DNA of 64,000 nt from Rhizoclosmatium globosum (Eukaryota > Chytridiomycota > Chytridiomycetes > Chytridiales > Chytriomycetaceae): NCBI GenBank assembly GCA_002104985.1, contig MCGO01000170.1, forward strand, positions 1 to 64,000, read 5' to 3'. Every line of letters begins with the position of its first letter. Positions within the stretch are counted from its first letter, which is position 1. The notes under the pieces were generated by a model. The model was not told the DNA's origin. It ran no database searches and saw only the letters and a program-made list of their open reading frames with translations. Made by a program: the position numbers and the translations under genes. Positions 33,905 through 43,446 of this stretch are shown here, one piece after another.

Positions 33905-35519
33905 TTAAGTACGTTGAACGTAGTTGGAAGGTACCCAACCATCTTTACCCTCGACATTAACAGCCTTCCACCAACCATGGTGCGTAGACATATCCCCATT
34001 TCGTCCCGCAGTAGCCACAACAGTAACAACATCCCCCGCATTCATTTCCAACTCATCTTCATACTCTGCCTTGAAGGTATACAACGCAACCACCTCAAAC
34101 TCCACACCCTCTCCATACACTTCAGGTTCATCCTGCTGTTTCGCCGCCAAGGGACTCGAGACGCGTGGCTCACTGCCAGTGGAGTCGCTGAGGGAGAGGG
34201 ACGAGCCGGGTCTCAAGTATCCTGTCAGTTTACTGAATCGCTTGGCGATACCCATGTCGGGGACGTTGGGGAGGGCCGGGATCGGGGGGAGGGAGAGTCT
34301 GTATCCTTGCTTCTTGACTGCTGTTACTTGCTCGGTTTGGACCTTGATCAAGTCAGAGAGTTCGCCTGTTATATGTGGATTTGTTGTTAGTGACTTTGTA
34401 CGTTGCGTATGCCCGCACTTTCAGTTCACTCAAATAGGTCGTTCGCTGTGCTCACTAAAGAAGGCGTCCATACAAGACACAATGCATATTTCGCTCGTAC
34501 CTCGCTCAATAAGAATAGCTAGTAGGTCCTTGTCTTCACCTTCGCTCCGCAAAAGTTCGTTCGCTGCGCTCACTGAGTAGTGCATGCGTACAAGACACAA
34601 TACATATTTAGCTCGTCCCTCGCTCAATACGAAGTACTAGGAGGTTATTATCTGCATTCCAAAAAGCTGCGCTTTTTGATTTCATGCCGACTTCGTCGGC
34701 TTTCTTTTCGACTCCGTCGCTCACTCGCTCCTTCGCCTCCTTCGCTCAGTCGGAGCTCACTCCTAAGAACTAACCAGTCTGTTTTTCAAGAGAATCAAGG
34801 AACGCGGACCGGTACTGGTTCGGAAGCCCCTGAATCTTAGATTCCAAACCAGCCAGTCTATCCAACAGATCCTCTTCCTTTCCTTCCTGGACCTGTTCCA
34901 TTCTTCTTCTCGCAATATCCTGTTTCAAGACCAATTCATCGACATGTTTTGTCAAGAGAGCAGGGAGGGTAGTCGTAGTTTGCTTTTCGATGGCAGCGAG
35001 ACGGTCGGCAAGGGAAGAGAGGGAGGCATCGATCTTTGGCGACAGTTGCTGGGCAGTAGTAGCAGCAGCAGCAGAAGCAGCAGAAGTAGTTTGGGGCAGC
35101 GACGACAATGACTCCAAACGAACAGCCAATTTCTCAAGTCCTTCAACCTGAGCCTTTTCCTCGTTCTTCGACTGAACCGTTGAACCAAGGGCCTCCAAAC
35201 GAGCAGCAATTGAATTGATCAAGATAAGCTCAGAGGCAGTACCCGAAGTAGAAGAAGTAGTAGTAGACGAAGACAGTGTCGCTTCAACAACATCAATTCG
35301 AACAGAAAGTGCTTCAACGCCCTGAACAAGTCGCCCCAAAAGTGACATTGTTTGTGCGTGTTGTTGCGCACTCACTTGGACAAGCTGCGCGGCAAAGGCG
35401 GAAAGACGGGCTTCGAATACGTCGTCTTCGATTAGAACTTGCTTGCTGGTAGCTGATGCACCTAGAACCTCAGTGCTGGTGTAGGCTGTGCTAGTGGACT
35501 CAAACGATGTGTCGGCCAT
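33905..35519 (-). CDS. Coiled-coil protein with PDMGI motif and C-terminal SH3 domain
   Basis: Start at ATG 35519. Exon 1 encodes about 245 residues, largely helical with heptads (FEARLSAFAAQLVQVSAQQ, IAARLEALGS, LEKLAVRLESLSSL, LSSLADRLAAIEKQ). It ends in FLDSLEKQTG. A 409-nt intron (34,366-34,774) follows, far longer than others here. Exon 2 continues the coil (ELSDLIKVQTEQVTAVKKQG) and carries VPDMGIAKRFSKLTGYL. A proline/serine linker leads to a canonical SH3 domain: ALYTFKAEYEDELEMNAGD, GWWKAVNVEGKDGWVPSNYV. SH3 domains bind proline-rich peptides, so this is an adaptor, plausibly linking the actin machinery to partners. Its paralogue at 35677 lies directly upstream on the same strand. 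Confidence 0.82.
34221..34265 (-). other. PDMGI motif, coiled-coil SH3 protein
   Basis: Encodes VPDMGIAKRFSKLTG between the coiled coil and the SH3 domain; same motif as in the other coiled-coil genes and the coronin-like gene. Confidence 0.65.
34366..34774 (-). repeat. Long intron holding a tandem duplication of about 90 nt and hairpins
   Basis: This 409-nt intron contains two imperfect copies of a roughly 90-nt unit (34,437-34,527 and 34,554-34,644). Both contain the strings TTCGCTG[TC]GCTCACT, TACAAGACACAAT[GA]CATATTT and CTCGCTCAATA. To the right are small inverted repeats: AAAAAGC/GCTTTTT around 34,661-34,677, GCCGAC/GTCGGC around 34,686-34,700, and CTCCG/CGGAG at longer range. No open frame or TIR was found. 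It may be an inserted short repeat element or a structured RNA. Confidence 0.6.
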
Positions 35520-35676
35520 CGGATGTTCTAGTTGGTGGTTGGTTGGTGAAAGACTAAATTGGTTTGATTGACACAAGGAAACCCGTAAATATATGCGTCT
35601 ACTCCCATTTACTCACAAACAAAACAAATGAAAAAAGAATATAGAATGAAAAGAAAAAAAGAAACCTCTATGAATT

Positions 35677-36780
35677 CTACTTGGCTACACTCCCCGGAAC
35701 ACCTGGTACTTCCTCCTCTTGATCCTCAACAACAGACAAACTGGATCCACTCCGACTCAAACTATGAGCAAGTCGGCTCAATCCTTCCTTAATTCCCATG
35801 TCTGGCACAACTGGCATACTCAGCCGCATACTCGCCCGTTTCGACACAGACGGTGATGGAGCAGGACTTCCCGATGCTGCAGCCTTCGCCCTCTGCAACC
35901 CTCCATGTGGATCCTTCAACAACTCTTCAACAACTCCCAAGAACGCTGTTGTCTGTCTCGACAAGGCACTATCCAAACTCTCCACATATGCACTTGCCAA
36001 ACTCTCCATATTCAATTCAATCGACATTAAGCGATGCGTCAAGTCATCCGCCCCTCCAACTGTCCCTCCAACACTCACACTTGGACTCGAAGGCTGTTGC
36101 TGTTGCTGCTGCTGTTGAATCAAAGCCCGCTTCAAATCACTCTGCCTCGTCGCAACACTATACACTTCCTGATGCAAAAGGGTACTCTTAGTCTCCAGAG
36201 TCTCCAACCGATACACAATCCCATCAAGACTCTCCACAATCATATCCAATTTCCCTTGCACACCACCACCACCCCCCTCCACCACCTCCTTCCCCTTCCC
36301 CTTCCCTCCCCCGACCCCGCTCTCCCCTTCCACCCCTTCCTCCTCATCCTCCTCCTCATCTTCATAAACATACCTCCTCAACCCACGTCCCCTCCCCACC
36401 CTCCCTTCAGCAATCTCATCAACCCGCTCCTCAACCCGTCCAACCCGCTCCTCAATCCTCCCCACCCCCTCAATCAAAACCTCAAGCCGTTCCAGAATGC
36501 CCACCTCCTGCTCCTGCTCGACCCCCAGCGTGGTCGTGAGCGCCTCGGCGAGGGTGCTGAACCGTTTGTCGAGAGCCTTGTTGATGGTTTTTGCGAGGGA
36601 TTTGGATAAGTCTTGTTGGTTTGCGGGGGTTAAGGGCGGGGCGGGGAAGCCGTCTGGGCCGAGGCCTGTGGGTGTTGAGGGCGGGGAGGGAGGGGGGATG
36701 GAGACGCCGGTGAAGGAGGCGGTTGATTTGCGGTTGGTGACGGAGAGGGGGTGTAGGATTCTGTGGAGGTCTCTGGACAT
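35677..36780 (-). CDS. Coiled-coil protein with C-terminal PDMGI motif
   Basis: Single exon from ATG 36780. The proline-rich N-terminus (PPPSPPSTPTGLG) could be an SH3 ligand. Coiled-coil segments follow (ILERLEVLIEGVGRIEERVG), then an acidic stretch (YEDEEEDEEEGVEGE), a glycine/lysine linker, a second coil (LDMIVESLDGIVYRLETLE), a polyglutamine tract of nine residues, and the distal coil YVESLDSALSRQTTAFLGVV. The end carries VVPDMGIKEGLSRLAHSL and a serine-rich acidic tail. It is a paralogue of the SH3 gene immediately downstream and of the gene at 18596, but lacks SH3. The N-terminal coding strand shows extreme composition: C-rich first, then G-rich. Confidence 0.75.
   Translation of the reverse strand: MSRDLHRILHPLSVTNRKSTASFTGVSIPPPSPPSTPTGLGPDGFPAPPLTPANQQDLSKSLAKTINKALDKRFSTLAEALTTTLGVEQEQEVGILERLEVLIEGVGRIEERVGRVEERVDEIAEGRVGRGRGLRRYVYEDEEEDEEEGVEGESGVGGGKGKGKEVVEGGGGGVQGKLDMIVESLDGIVYRLETLETKSTLLHQEVYSVATRQSDLKRALIQQQQQQQQPSSPSVSVGGTVGGADDLTHRLMSIELNMESLASAYVESLDSALSRQTTAFLGVVEELLKDPHGGLQRAKAAASGSPAPSPSVSKRASMRLSMPVVPDMGIKEGLSRLAHSLSRSGSSLSVVEDQEEEVPGVPGSVAK
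35771..35815 (-). other. PDMGI motif, coiled-coil protein 3
   Basis: Encodes VVPDMGIKEGLSRLAHS close to the C-terminus, matching the motif in the other three genes of the window. Confidence 0.65.
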
Positions 36781-36937
36781 GGTTTTGTTGTTGTGATCTT
36801 GGGTTGGTGTCAAATTGGTTGGGTGCAAGGATGGCAAAATTTAAGGGCGATTTTAGTGATTTTGACTTACTCGTGTCTCACGCGGATGAATATAATAGAG
36901 AGAAGAAGAGAAAAGGAAAAGAAGAATAGGATAAAAA

Positions 36938-38295
36938 TCAAGAGGAGATAATGAGAAAAGTGGCAGCCGCGAAAAGGTTGATGGTAGTAGTCATCGCCGC
37001 AGAGGAAAGGTTTGTAGTAACCGCGGCTTTAGTTGTACCAGTAGATGCAGCAGTATTCAGTTGAGTAGAAACAATCAAGGAACTTGTAGGCACAGCGGTG
37101 GCAACAGTTGTCACTGTAAGCCCAGACCAACTCTTAACAGAATCACACGATGTTTTGAATCCAGGCTCCTACTCAACACCATTAATACATCAAAAAACCA
37201 ACAACCTTTAAACTCACGAAAGCCTTGACGGCATCCACATCCTTCGCAGTACACGTTGCCGCCGCACATGACTCCAAAGCCCCAAAACTATACCCACTGC
37301 AAACAACTCCAACCCGCTCCTTCGTCTGCAACCCATAATAAAACTCGTTAACTCCCTTCCCAAACCCCTTCTCATTCAAACAATAATCCTTCACACAATT
37401 AGGCAACCCAACAACCCCCCTCCAAACCTCCTCCAAATCCCTCTCAACAACTCCAAACCCTCGTACAGCTTTACACATCCCCAAAACCTCCACCTCCTAA
37501 GCCCCCAACGAAAAGTTAATCACCACCCTATACCCACCCTCTAAAACAATAAAACACTTACATATCCCTTAACAACATCCACCACCGCATCCGCACACCC
37601 CTTCCCCTCAACACACACCTCAATCCCACTCCCCCTCCCCAAAACCCCCTCACAAACCTTCCCAAACGCCCTCCCCTCCCCCTCAACCATCCCCCGCGTC
37701 CAATTCACATACGGACTCTGACTCATCCAAAACGTCGCGTTCAGAAACTCATTATACCCACCCAACGTGTCCTCATTCACACAGGCTTTAGCGCATTGGG
37801 GTAGCGTGTACCCGATTTTCGAGAGTGAGAGGTATTCGAACGCTTCAGCGTAATGTGTGAGTGTTGGAGACGCGGATAAGATGGCGGTATAGCACAGCGG
37901 GGTTACAGCGTCGACCTGTTTCCTACATAAGCAGCAATACAGTGGGAAAACAAGGTTTACCATCGCCTGTAAACTCGCCAGTTGCGTCCCTGTACAAGTT
38001 GTTAACCCCGCGTAGGCGACGTTTCCGAGGCGTGGGGTTCCCCAGAGGAGGTGTGGACATATTGTGAGGAAGGATTCGGGGGTTGGGGTTGTGAGGAAGG
38101 GTGTTAAGCCGGGGTACTATGTTGATTATGTTAGTGGGATGAAGGGAGAAGGGAAGAAGATCGCACAGTGACATTGTTGAGCTCGCGGGATGCACATGGA
38201 GGTGCTGCGTTGAGTAGGGCCGCAGCCTTTTGTGCGTCGATGGATGTGTCAGCGGATGCAAGGGATGCAAGTATAAGTGGGATTATCAGATTCAT
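36938..38295 (-). CDS. Secreted cysteine-rich protein with GPI-type tail
   Basis: ATG 38295 starts a signal peptide (NLIIPLILASLASA). Exons separated by short introns encode cysteine-containing helical segments: ALLNAAPPCASRELNN, then NVAYAGLTTCTGTQLASL, then VDAVTPLCYTAILSASPTL. Related paired-cysteine blocks follow: LPQCAKACVNEDTLGGYNEF, with EVCVEGKGCADAVVDVVKG, and LPNCVKDYCLNEKGFGKGVN, with CAAATCTAKDVDAVKAF. The last two blocks are internal repeats. The last exon is Thr/Ala/Ser-rich and ends in a hydrophobic stretch (INLFAAATFLIISS) with stop at 36,938, as expected for GPI attachment. Cysteine-rich GPI proteins serve as adhesins or haem/iron binders in fungi, but no CFEM pattern can be confirmed. 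The exon borders near 37,500 are approximate. Confidence 0.65.
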
Positions 38296-38439
38296 TTTTT
38301 TTTGTAGTGATATTGATTACGGCAAATGGTTCACTCTAGTTTTATAGCGGGTTCGGTGAGCCGGAAAGGTTCACAAATCAAGCGAATCTTTTTTAATCAA
38401 ATCGACAATCAATAAGAGTCATATTGCGAACAAACCAAT

Positions 38440-38590
38440 CAAAGCAAAACCTGATTGGTGGCCTCGGCAACTGACCGAGCAGTATGTGGATGAAAGTGGA
38501 CTGCAAGTATACTTTGTTATGGAGAGCCATTGCTAGTGTGCAAACGAGCCCGTTTTTTCTGTCTTCAATAAATACGGGGACCTGTAATTG
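38440..38590 (+). pseudogene. Relic of the RING-gene C-terminal zinc module
   Basis: The nucleotide stretch reading AACCTGATTGGTGGC, then CAGTATGTGGATGAAAGTGG and ACTTTGTTATGGAGAGCC resembles the module encoding HYVDGNGLQLDAMRSADYCVV in the RING genes at 48.5-49.7 kb, and more closely the other relic at 49,740-49,920. The frame is broken and key cysteines are missing. It lies 10 kb from the RING cluster, next to the ankyrin gene. Confidence 0.45.
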
Positions 38591-38661
38591 CCTAACTGTA
38601 AATGAAAGACTATTTATTGGGTAGCACTATTTGGTAATAACATACATAACTTGAGACTCAT

Positions 38662-40952
38662 GTGGCCAGGCTGGCCTCAACCAGCAAAAGCTTCCATTCC
38701 CGGCTCATTGTCGCGGAACACCACAGCCTCGCCATCAACCCGTTCCACAGCAACAACAGCTCTTACCTACTCCAAGCAGCAAAGCATTCCAGTGTCGATG
38801 TTGTAAAAGCGCTGATTCGGAGGGGCCATCGCCTCGACGACCCTCCCTTGACACTGATCAATGCAGTTATTGGCGGGAACGAGGACACTGCGCGCTTCCT
38901 TCTTTCAAAAGGCGCTGACCCAAACGTGTCGTTTACGCGCGAAGAAGACAACGTCCACTTCAACGCGCTCTCAGAAGCAGTCGCCCAAAACCATAAAAGT
39001 ATCGTAATTTTGTTGCTGGAATCAGGTGCGACCCCAAACAAGTATCTGTTGAATAACGGTTCGCCGCTTGAAATTGCATGTCGCCTTGGCCAGGCGGATA
39101 TGGTGCGTCTGTTCATCAAGTACAACGCAGATCTCAATATCCGCCGTGGCGACAAGACTCCCATTGCAGCTGCGTGCGAGAATAGCCACTTGGATATTCT
39201 GGAACTGTTACTTGAACATGGTGCGAACTTGAGTGATGCAGGTCACATTGGAATGTGTCTTGCTTTGAATAAGGGGTTCAACAACATTGTGCGAGAGCTT
39301 ATTCGGAATGGAATTGCTGATAATTCTTTATTGAATAAGGCGGTCGAATACGGGAATCAGGAGGCAGTGGAGCTGTTTTTGGATAATGGCGTCAATATTG
39401 ATCCGTCAAAGCCCGGGATTTATTTAAAGGAAGATCCGAGGAGTGCTCTAATGATAGCATGTGACAATGATGACATGTCAATGGTTAAGTGCTTATTGGA
39501 GAATGGTGCAGACATTGATTGGTCTGGTTTTGGGGAAACGGCATTGACCAGGGCATGCCAAGCAGGAAATGTTGAGTTGGTCCAGCTTTTGCTATCCAAA
39601 AGCGCAAATATTAATCATGTTGTTTCTGGAGATAATACATACACAGCGTTATCCATGGCATGTTCGGAAGGAAATGTCAAGGTTGCAAAAGTCTTGCTCG
39701 AGAATGGCGCGAATTTTTTATGGGAGACTTCATATGATCGAGATATGTATGAGGTCGCAGAAGCGAACAACCATTTGGATATATGTGACTTAATTGCAGC
39801 CAGGAAAGCTGAAATAGCCTGTAGCAAGGAATTTCGATTGTTGAAGGCTGTGAGCAATTCAGATTTCAAAGCTGTAGAGGTTATTTATTCATGAGATCGA
39901 TTATCAATATTGACTTTTAATGATAGGCTCTAATCAAGGAGGGTGCCAATGTGAATTATTTGTCTGTAGACGGAAATACAGCGTTACTTACAGCTTGTTC
40001 CGGCGGAAATACCAGAATGGTGGAATTTCTTGTACATTCCGGTGCCCAAATCGCTTCACAGGGCCATGATGGAAATGACCCATTTGCAGCTGCTTGCTGG
40101 GAGAATCACCATGACACAGTCTGCTTCTTGCTTAAACATGGAATCAGCAACTTGAATGAACGCAAGTATAATGGGGAATCTTGCCTTTTCGGTGCATGCT
40201 GGTTAGGGAATCTGGAAATTGCAGAAATATTGATCAGATATGGTGCCGATGTAAATACAGTCGAATCCCGAGGGTATAGTTCTTTGGATAGTGCACTGAC
40301 TCGCGCCGCTTTCAGAGGATTTGCAGATATTGTTAAACTCTTGCTTGCCAATGGAGCAGATGTGCACCAAACTAATTGTGATGGTATCACCGCTCTCATA
40401 AAAGGATCTGAATGTTGCTTAGGCTTTAATCCTTCGTGCGGCCATCTCGAAATAGTTAAAATGTTGATCGAGGCTGGATCAGATGTGAACAAAGTTGGCA
40501 CATATGGTCACACGGCTTTGTTTATGGCATGCTCTCGAGGAAATACGCATATTGTTAGCCTACTTATTCAAAATGGAGCTGCTGCGGATACACTTCATCG
40601 AGGTTCCACAGCGTTAATGAAAGCTTGTGGGGTTTATCTTTGCGAGTATGAATTGAAGCATTTGGAGACTGTCAAGGCGCTTATTGACCATGGTGTTGAT
40701 GTTAATGCAGTTGGATTAAATGGTACCGCTTTAACCGAAGCAACCCGTTTAAATTGCTACGAAATCGTGAAGTTTTTGGTTTCTGAAGGAGCGGATGTAA
40801 ATCAGGCAAACGGGAATGGCGAAACTCCTCTTATGATTGCTTCTCAAAAGAATCTTCTGAATGCTTCTAAAAAGAATAACATGAAGATTATGAAGTTTTT
40901 GGTGGACGTGGGTGCTGTAGCTAGTATACACGCAACCAAAGGAAGAAGATGA
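38662..40952 (+). CDS. Ankyrin-repeat protein, about 20 repeats
   Basis: Two exons (38662-39882 and 39928-40952, joined by a 45-nt GT-AG intron) encode roughly 750 residues of ankyrin repeats. Typical units are VVKALIRRGHRL, DMVRLFIKYNADLNIR, VELVQLLLSKSANINHV, MVEFLVHSGAQI, IAEILIRYGADVNTV, and IVKFLVSEGADVNQA. The N-terminus VARLASTSKSFHSRLIV resembles the end of an F-box, but no in-frame ATG precedes it and a stop lies at 38647. The true start is therefore in a missed upstream exon or was lost to an indel. Ankyrin stacks bind protein partners. An F-box-ankyrin SCF adaptor is possible but unproven. The remainder of the frame is intact. Confidence 0.8.
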
Positions 40953-41306
40953 TATGTTTATTAAATTGTTTCAATTGTTATTGTCACTTGCATCTGATTT
41001 CCTTTCTGTCAATTTGGTCCTTTTCTGCGATGTGAAAATCAAGCAACGCATCTGTATTTCAACTACCTCATGGAATCATCATCACCAATCAAAACTAGGG
41101 TATATATTAGAAATCGAATATGTTTCGTGCGTGTGTTGCAAATGGTACCCCTCGTTTGTGTTCCGCTCGTAATACATACTTCTCCCGCATCCATTCACAA
41201 AGCAACCGCGTTGGAGAAACGGCAATTATATCTAAATCGGCTTTTTACAATACAAACAAACTAAATCAACCCCATTGTCTCCCCTCCGACAACAAAGCAG
41301 AAAACA

Positions 41307-42351
41307 ATGCCCCAAACCGACTTCCCCGACTCGCCCCAAAACACCACAACGTCCCCACCATACTCCTCCCAACCCCAAAACTCCACAAACTCTCAACCCC
41401 AAGACCCGCAATTCGACTTTGACGCCTTCACAGGATTCACGAACCCATTCCTCGCATCCCTCCAAACAAACATCTACTACTTCCTAGCCATCGCAACAGG
41501 CTTAATGACGCTCGGCCTAATTTCATCCATATGGTTCCACAACGGCGCACGAAGCCTTATAACCCGTAAAAACGCGTTGTTAATATGCGCTTTATTGGCG
41601 GAATTGGGGTTCCAGGTGTCAAGCGCGACAGCAACTGTCGATCCCAGTTTATCTATGAATCAACTAAGATACACGTTTGCAGCGTTTGAGGAGTGTATGT
41701 TTATGGTAAGTTATCGTTATTGGAAAGTTCCAAAGGTTTTCCCTAAAAATTTTGACATCCTTTTTTGAAAAGTGGTATCAATGGACGCGCGCGTCAGCCA
41801 TTATCCGGTCTGATTTAACAGTCCTTCAAGTTAACACTCTGTGTGGGATGTTACTCGCAACATCTATCGGAGCCTGTATATCACCTTTAGTCGGGTTCGT
41901 CAGTTTCAAAGGACAAAGAGTTCTTGCCGCCGTGACTGGATTCTTCCTCGTTCTAATTGACGTGATTTTCATGATTAAGTGTCGAAGAGTTCTTGCCGAA
42001 AAAGTGGACGCGATGAAGGAGGGTGAGTTGTCGTATAGCAAGGCGGAGAGGTATACAAGAGTTATTGCAAAGTATTCTGTTCAGGGGAGTTTCTACGCGA
42101 TTTCAACGTTTATAGCGTTTTGTGTTTGGTTGGCGATGGGGTTTTACATGGGACGTGCGGGGAAGGAGTTGAAGAACGGGGAGCAGTGGGTTACGGGGTG
42201 GATGCTTGTTGAGGTTTCTGTGAATTTCTTTATATTTATGATGGGGGTTTCGATGGTACGGATGAAGCTGTTGCTTGATAAAGAGGCGAGACGGGAGAGG
42301 AGTATTCCTGCTACCACGGAAGGGGATGCAAAGGCCGTTTTAACAATGTGA
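41307..42351 (+). CDS. Polytopic membrane protein distantly related to family 1
   Basis: ATG 41307 opens a hydrophilic proline/serine/asparagine-rich N-terminus of about 45 residues. Helix 1 follows (IYYFLAIATGLMTLGLISSI), then RKNALLICALLAELGFQ, which parallels the LKNxLL element at helix 2 of family 1. A 67-nt intron (near 41,706-41,772) joins FAAFEECMFM to WYQWTRASAII, matching the SWTRSY landmark after helix 3. Four more hydrophobic segments and a charged end (VRMKLLLDKEARRERS) complete about 320 residues. A short fragment of this gene's 3' region is duplicated just upstream of the second RING gene. The function is unknown. Confidence 0.68.
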
Positions 42352-42421
42352 ATGTTGTTAGAATTATTGAGAATTTAATTGTACGTAACTTTGCCACAAC
42401 AAAGCGAACAACTCATCAAAA

Positions 42422-43060
42422 ATGCTGAAATCCACTGCGTCCTCCATAGCAGATACATTAACATGCATTGTCTGCATGGGCGTACTTTTTGACCCAGTCC
42501 GTCTTCAACGCTGCGAACACTACTTTTGCCGCGGCTGTATTACCAAATGGCTCGAACAACACAAAACCTGCCCAATTGATCGCGAGTATGCTTTAACAAC
42601 GTACATCAATGAACCGTGTCGTATTCTTGTTTCAATTCTGGATGTTGTTCGAATGAACCTTGACCCTGAACCAGTATCTTGGAACCCTGCCCCTATTCCA
42701 CCTCTGCCTCCCTCAGGTCCCTCAACAGCTTCAGTACCAAATTCACTACGAAGAGCTTTTATCGCCGTGCAGAATTTCACGAGTATCCAACGAACAATTC
42801 CCATCAACGAAAATCCACTTCAACCCAACACTCAACGTCAAAGACCACAATTCTCTCACCCAAAACCATGTGGACATATGTGCTCACTAAGTGCCTCTAT
42901 TCCATCATGCTGTTTCTGTATTGATAATCGACCCCATCACATGTCTTACCGTCACTATATCGATGGACGTGGGTTCCAACTCGGCGCCATGAGATCTGCT
43001 GACTACTGCATAGTTTGTAGAAATAGAAGGGAGCCTTTACGTAATGCGGATTTTGATTGA
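42422..43060 (+). CDS. RING-finger protein with novel C-terminal cysteine module (copy 1)
   Basis: 212 residues, single exon. An N-terminal RING finger: CIVC at about residues 16-19, then CEHYFCRGC and CPID, where the eighth ligand is Asp as in some C3HC3D RINGs. Such domains act as E3 ubiquitin ligases with an E2. A proline/serine linker follows, then a compact module: [37 protein letters not shown] and CIVCRNRREPL. It has about seven cysteines plus histidines, suggesting zinc binding. I do not recognise it. The copia element is inserted 42 nt after the stop codon. The paralogue at 49054 is nearly collinear. Confidence 0.8.
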   Translation: MLKSTASSIADTLTCIVCMGVLFDPVRLQRCEHYFCRGCITKWLEQHKTCPIDREYALTTYINEPCRILVSILDVVRMNLDPEPVSWNPAPIPPLPPSGPSTASVPNSLRRAFIAVQNFTSIQRTIPINENPLQPNTQRQRPQFSHPKPCGHMCSLSASIPSCCFCIDNRPHHMSYRHYIDGRGFQLGAMRSADYCIVCRNRREPLRNADFD

Positions 43061-43097
43061 GCTGAAATCCTAATAAACCCAAATCCACCTCTGATCA

Positions 43098-43102
43098 GAA
43101 AT
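43098..43102 (+). repeat. Target site duplication GAAAT, left copy
   Basis: GAAAT immediately precedes the 5' LTR and is repeated at 48393-48397 after the 3' LTR. Five bp is the usual copia duplication length. Confidence 0.85.
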
Positions 43103-43305
43103 TATTGGAAATTAGTTATGTTTGTTCATTCTACTATTTGTCATCACATTATTCTTCTACGTTCTACCACTTTCTAGTTTATTCCTTTCTATTTGATATT
43201 GATTTGTTATTGATTCCGAATTCTTTACTATATAAGCGACTACTGTTTGATGCAAATACAATAAGTTGAATTCATCAGAAACACTGTCTTGTTTCTTTAT
43301 TAATA
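43103..43305 (+). repeat. 5' LTR
   Basis: 203 bp, starting TATTGGAAATTAG and ending TTTCTTTATTAATA, matched by 48190-48392 without a difference that I can see. It contains a TATA box. Confidence 0.92.
43229..43236 (+). promoter_or_regulatory. TATA box of the LTR promoter
   Basis: TATATAAG within the 5' LTR, about 75 nt before the LTR end, a plausible position for transcription starting inside the LTR. The same sequence is in the 3' LTR. Confidence 0.6.
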
Positions 43306-43320
43306 CGTTATCAGCACGCT
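43306..43320 (+). other. Probable primer-binding site
   Basis: CGTTATCAGCACGCT follows the LTR directly. A closely similar GTTATCAGCACG string is found after the 5' LTR of many copia elements, where an internal part of initiator tRNA-Met can prime reverse transcription. The tRNA assignment is inference. Confidence 0.55.
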
Positions 43321-43446
43321 CTGCTCTACTACCGCGCTACTAGAGTATCTACCGTTATTCAGGTCCATTCAACCCAGTTTCTACACTGACCTGCTGCCTT
43401 ACCAAATTTGTGACTTCTACCGTCAAATTCTGAATCGAACCCCGAT

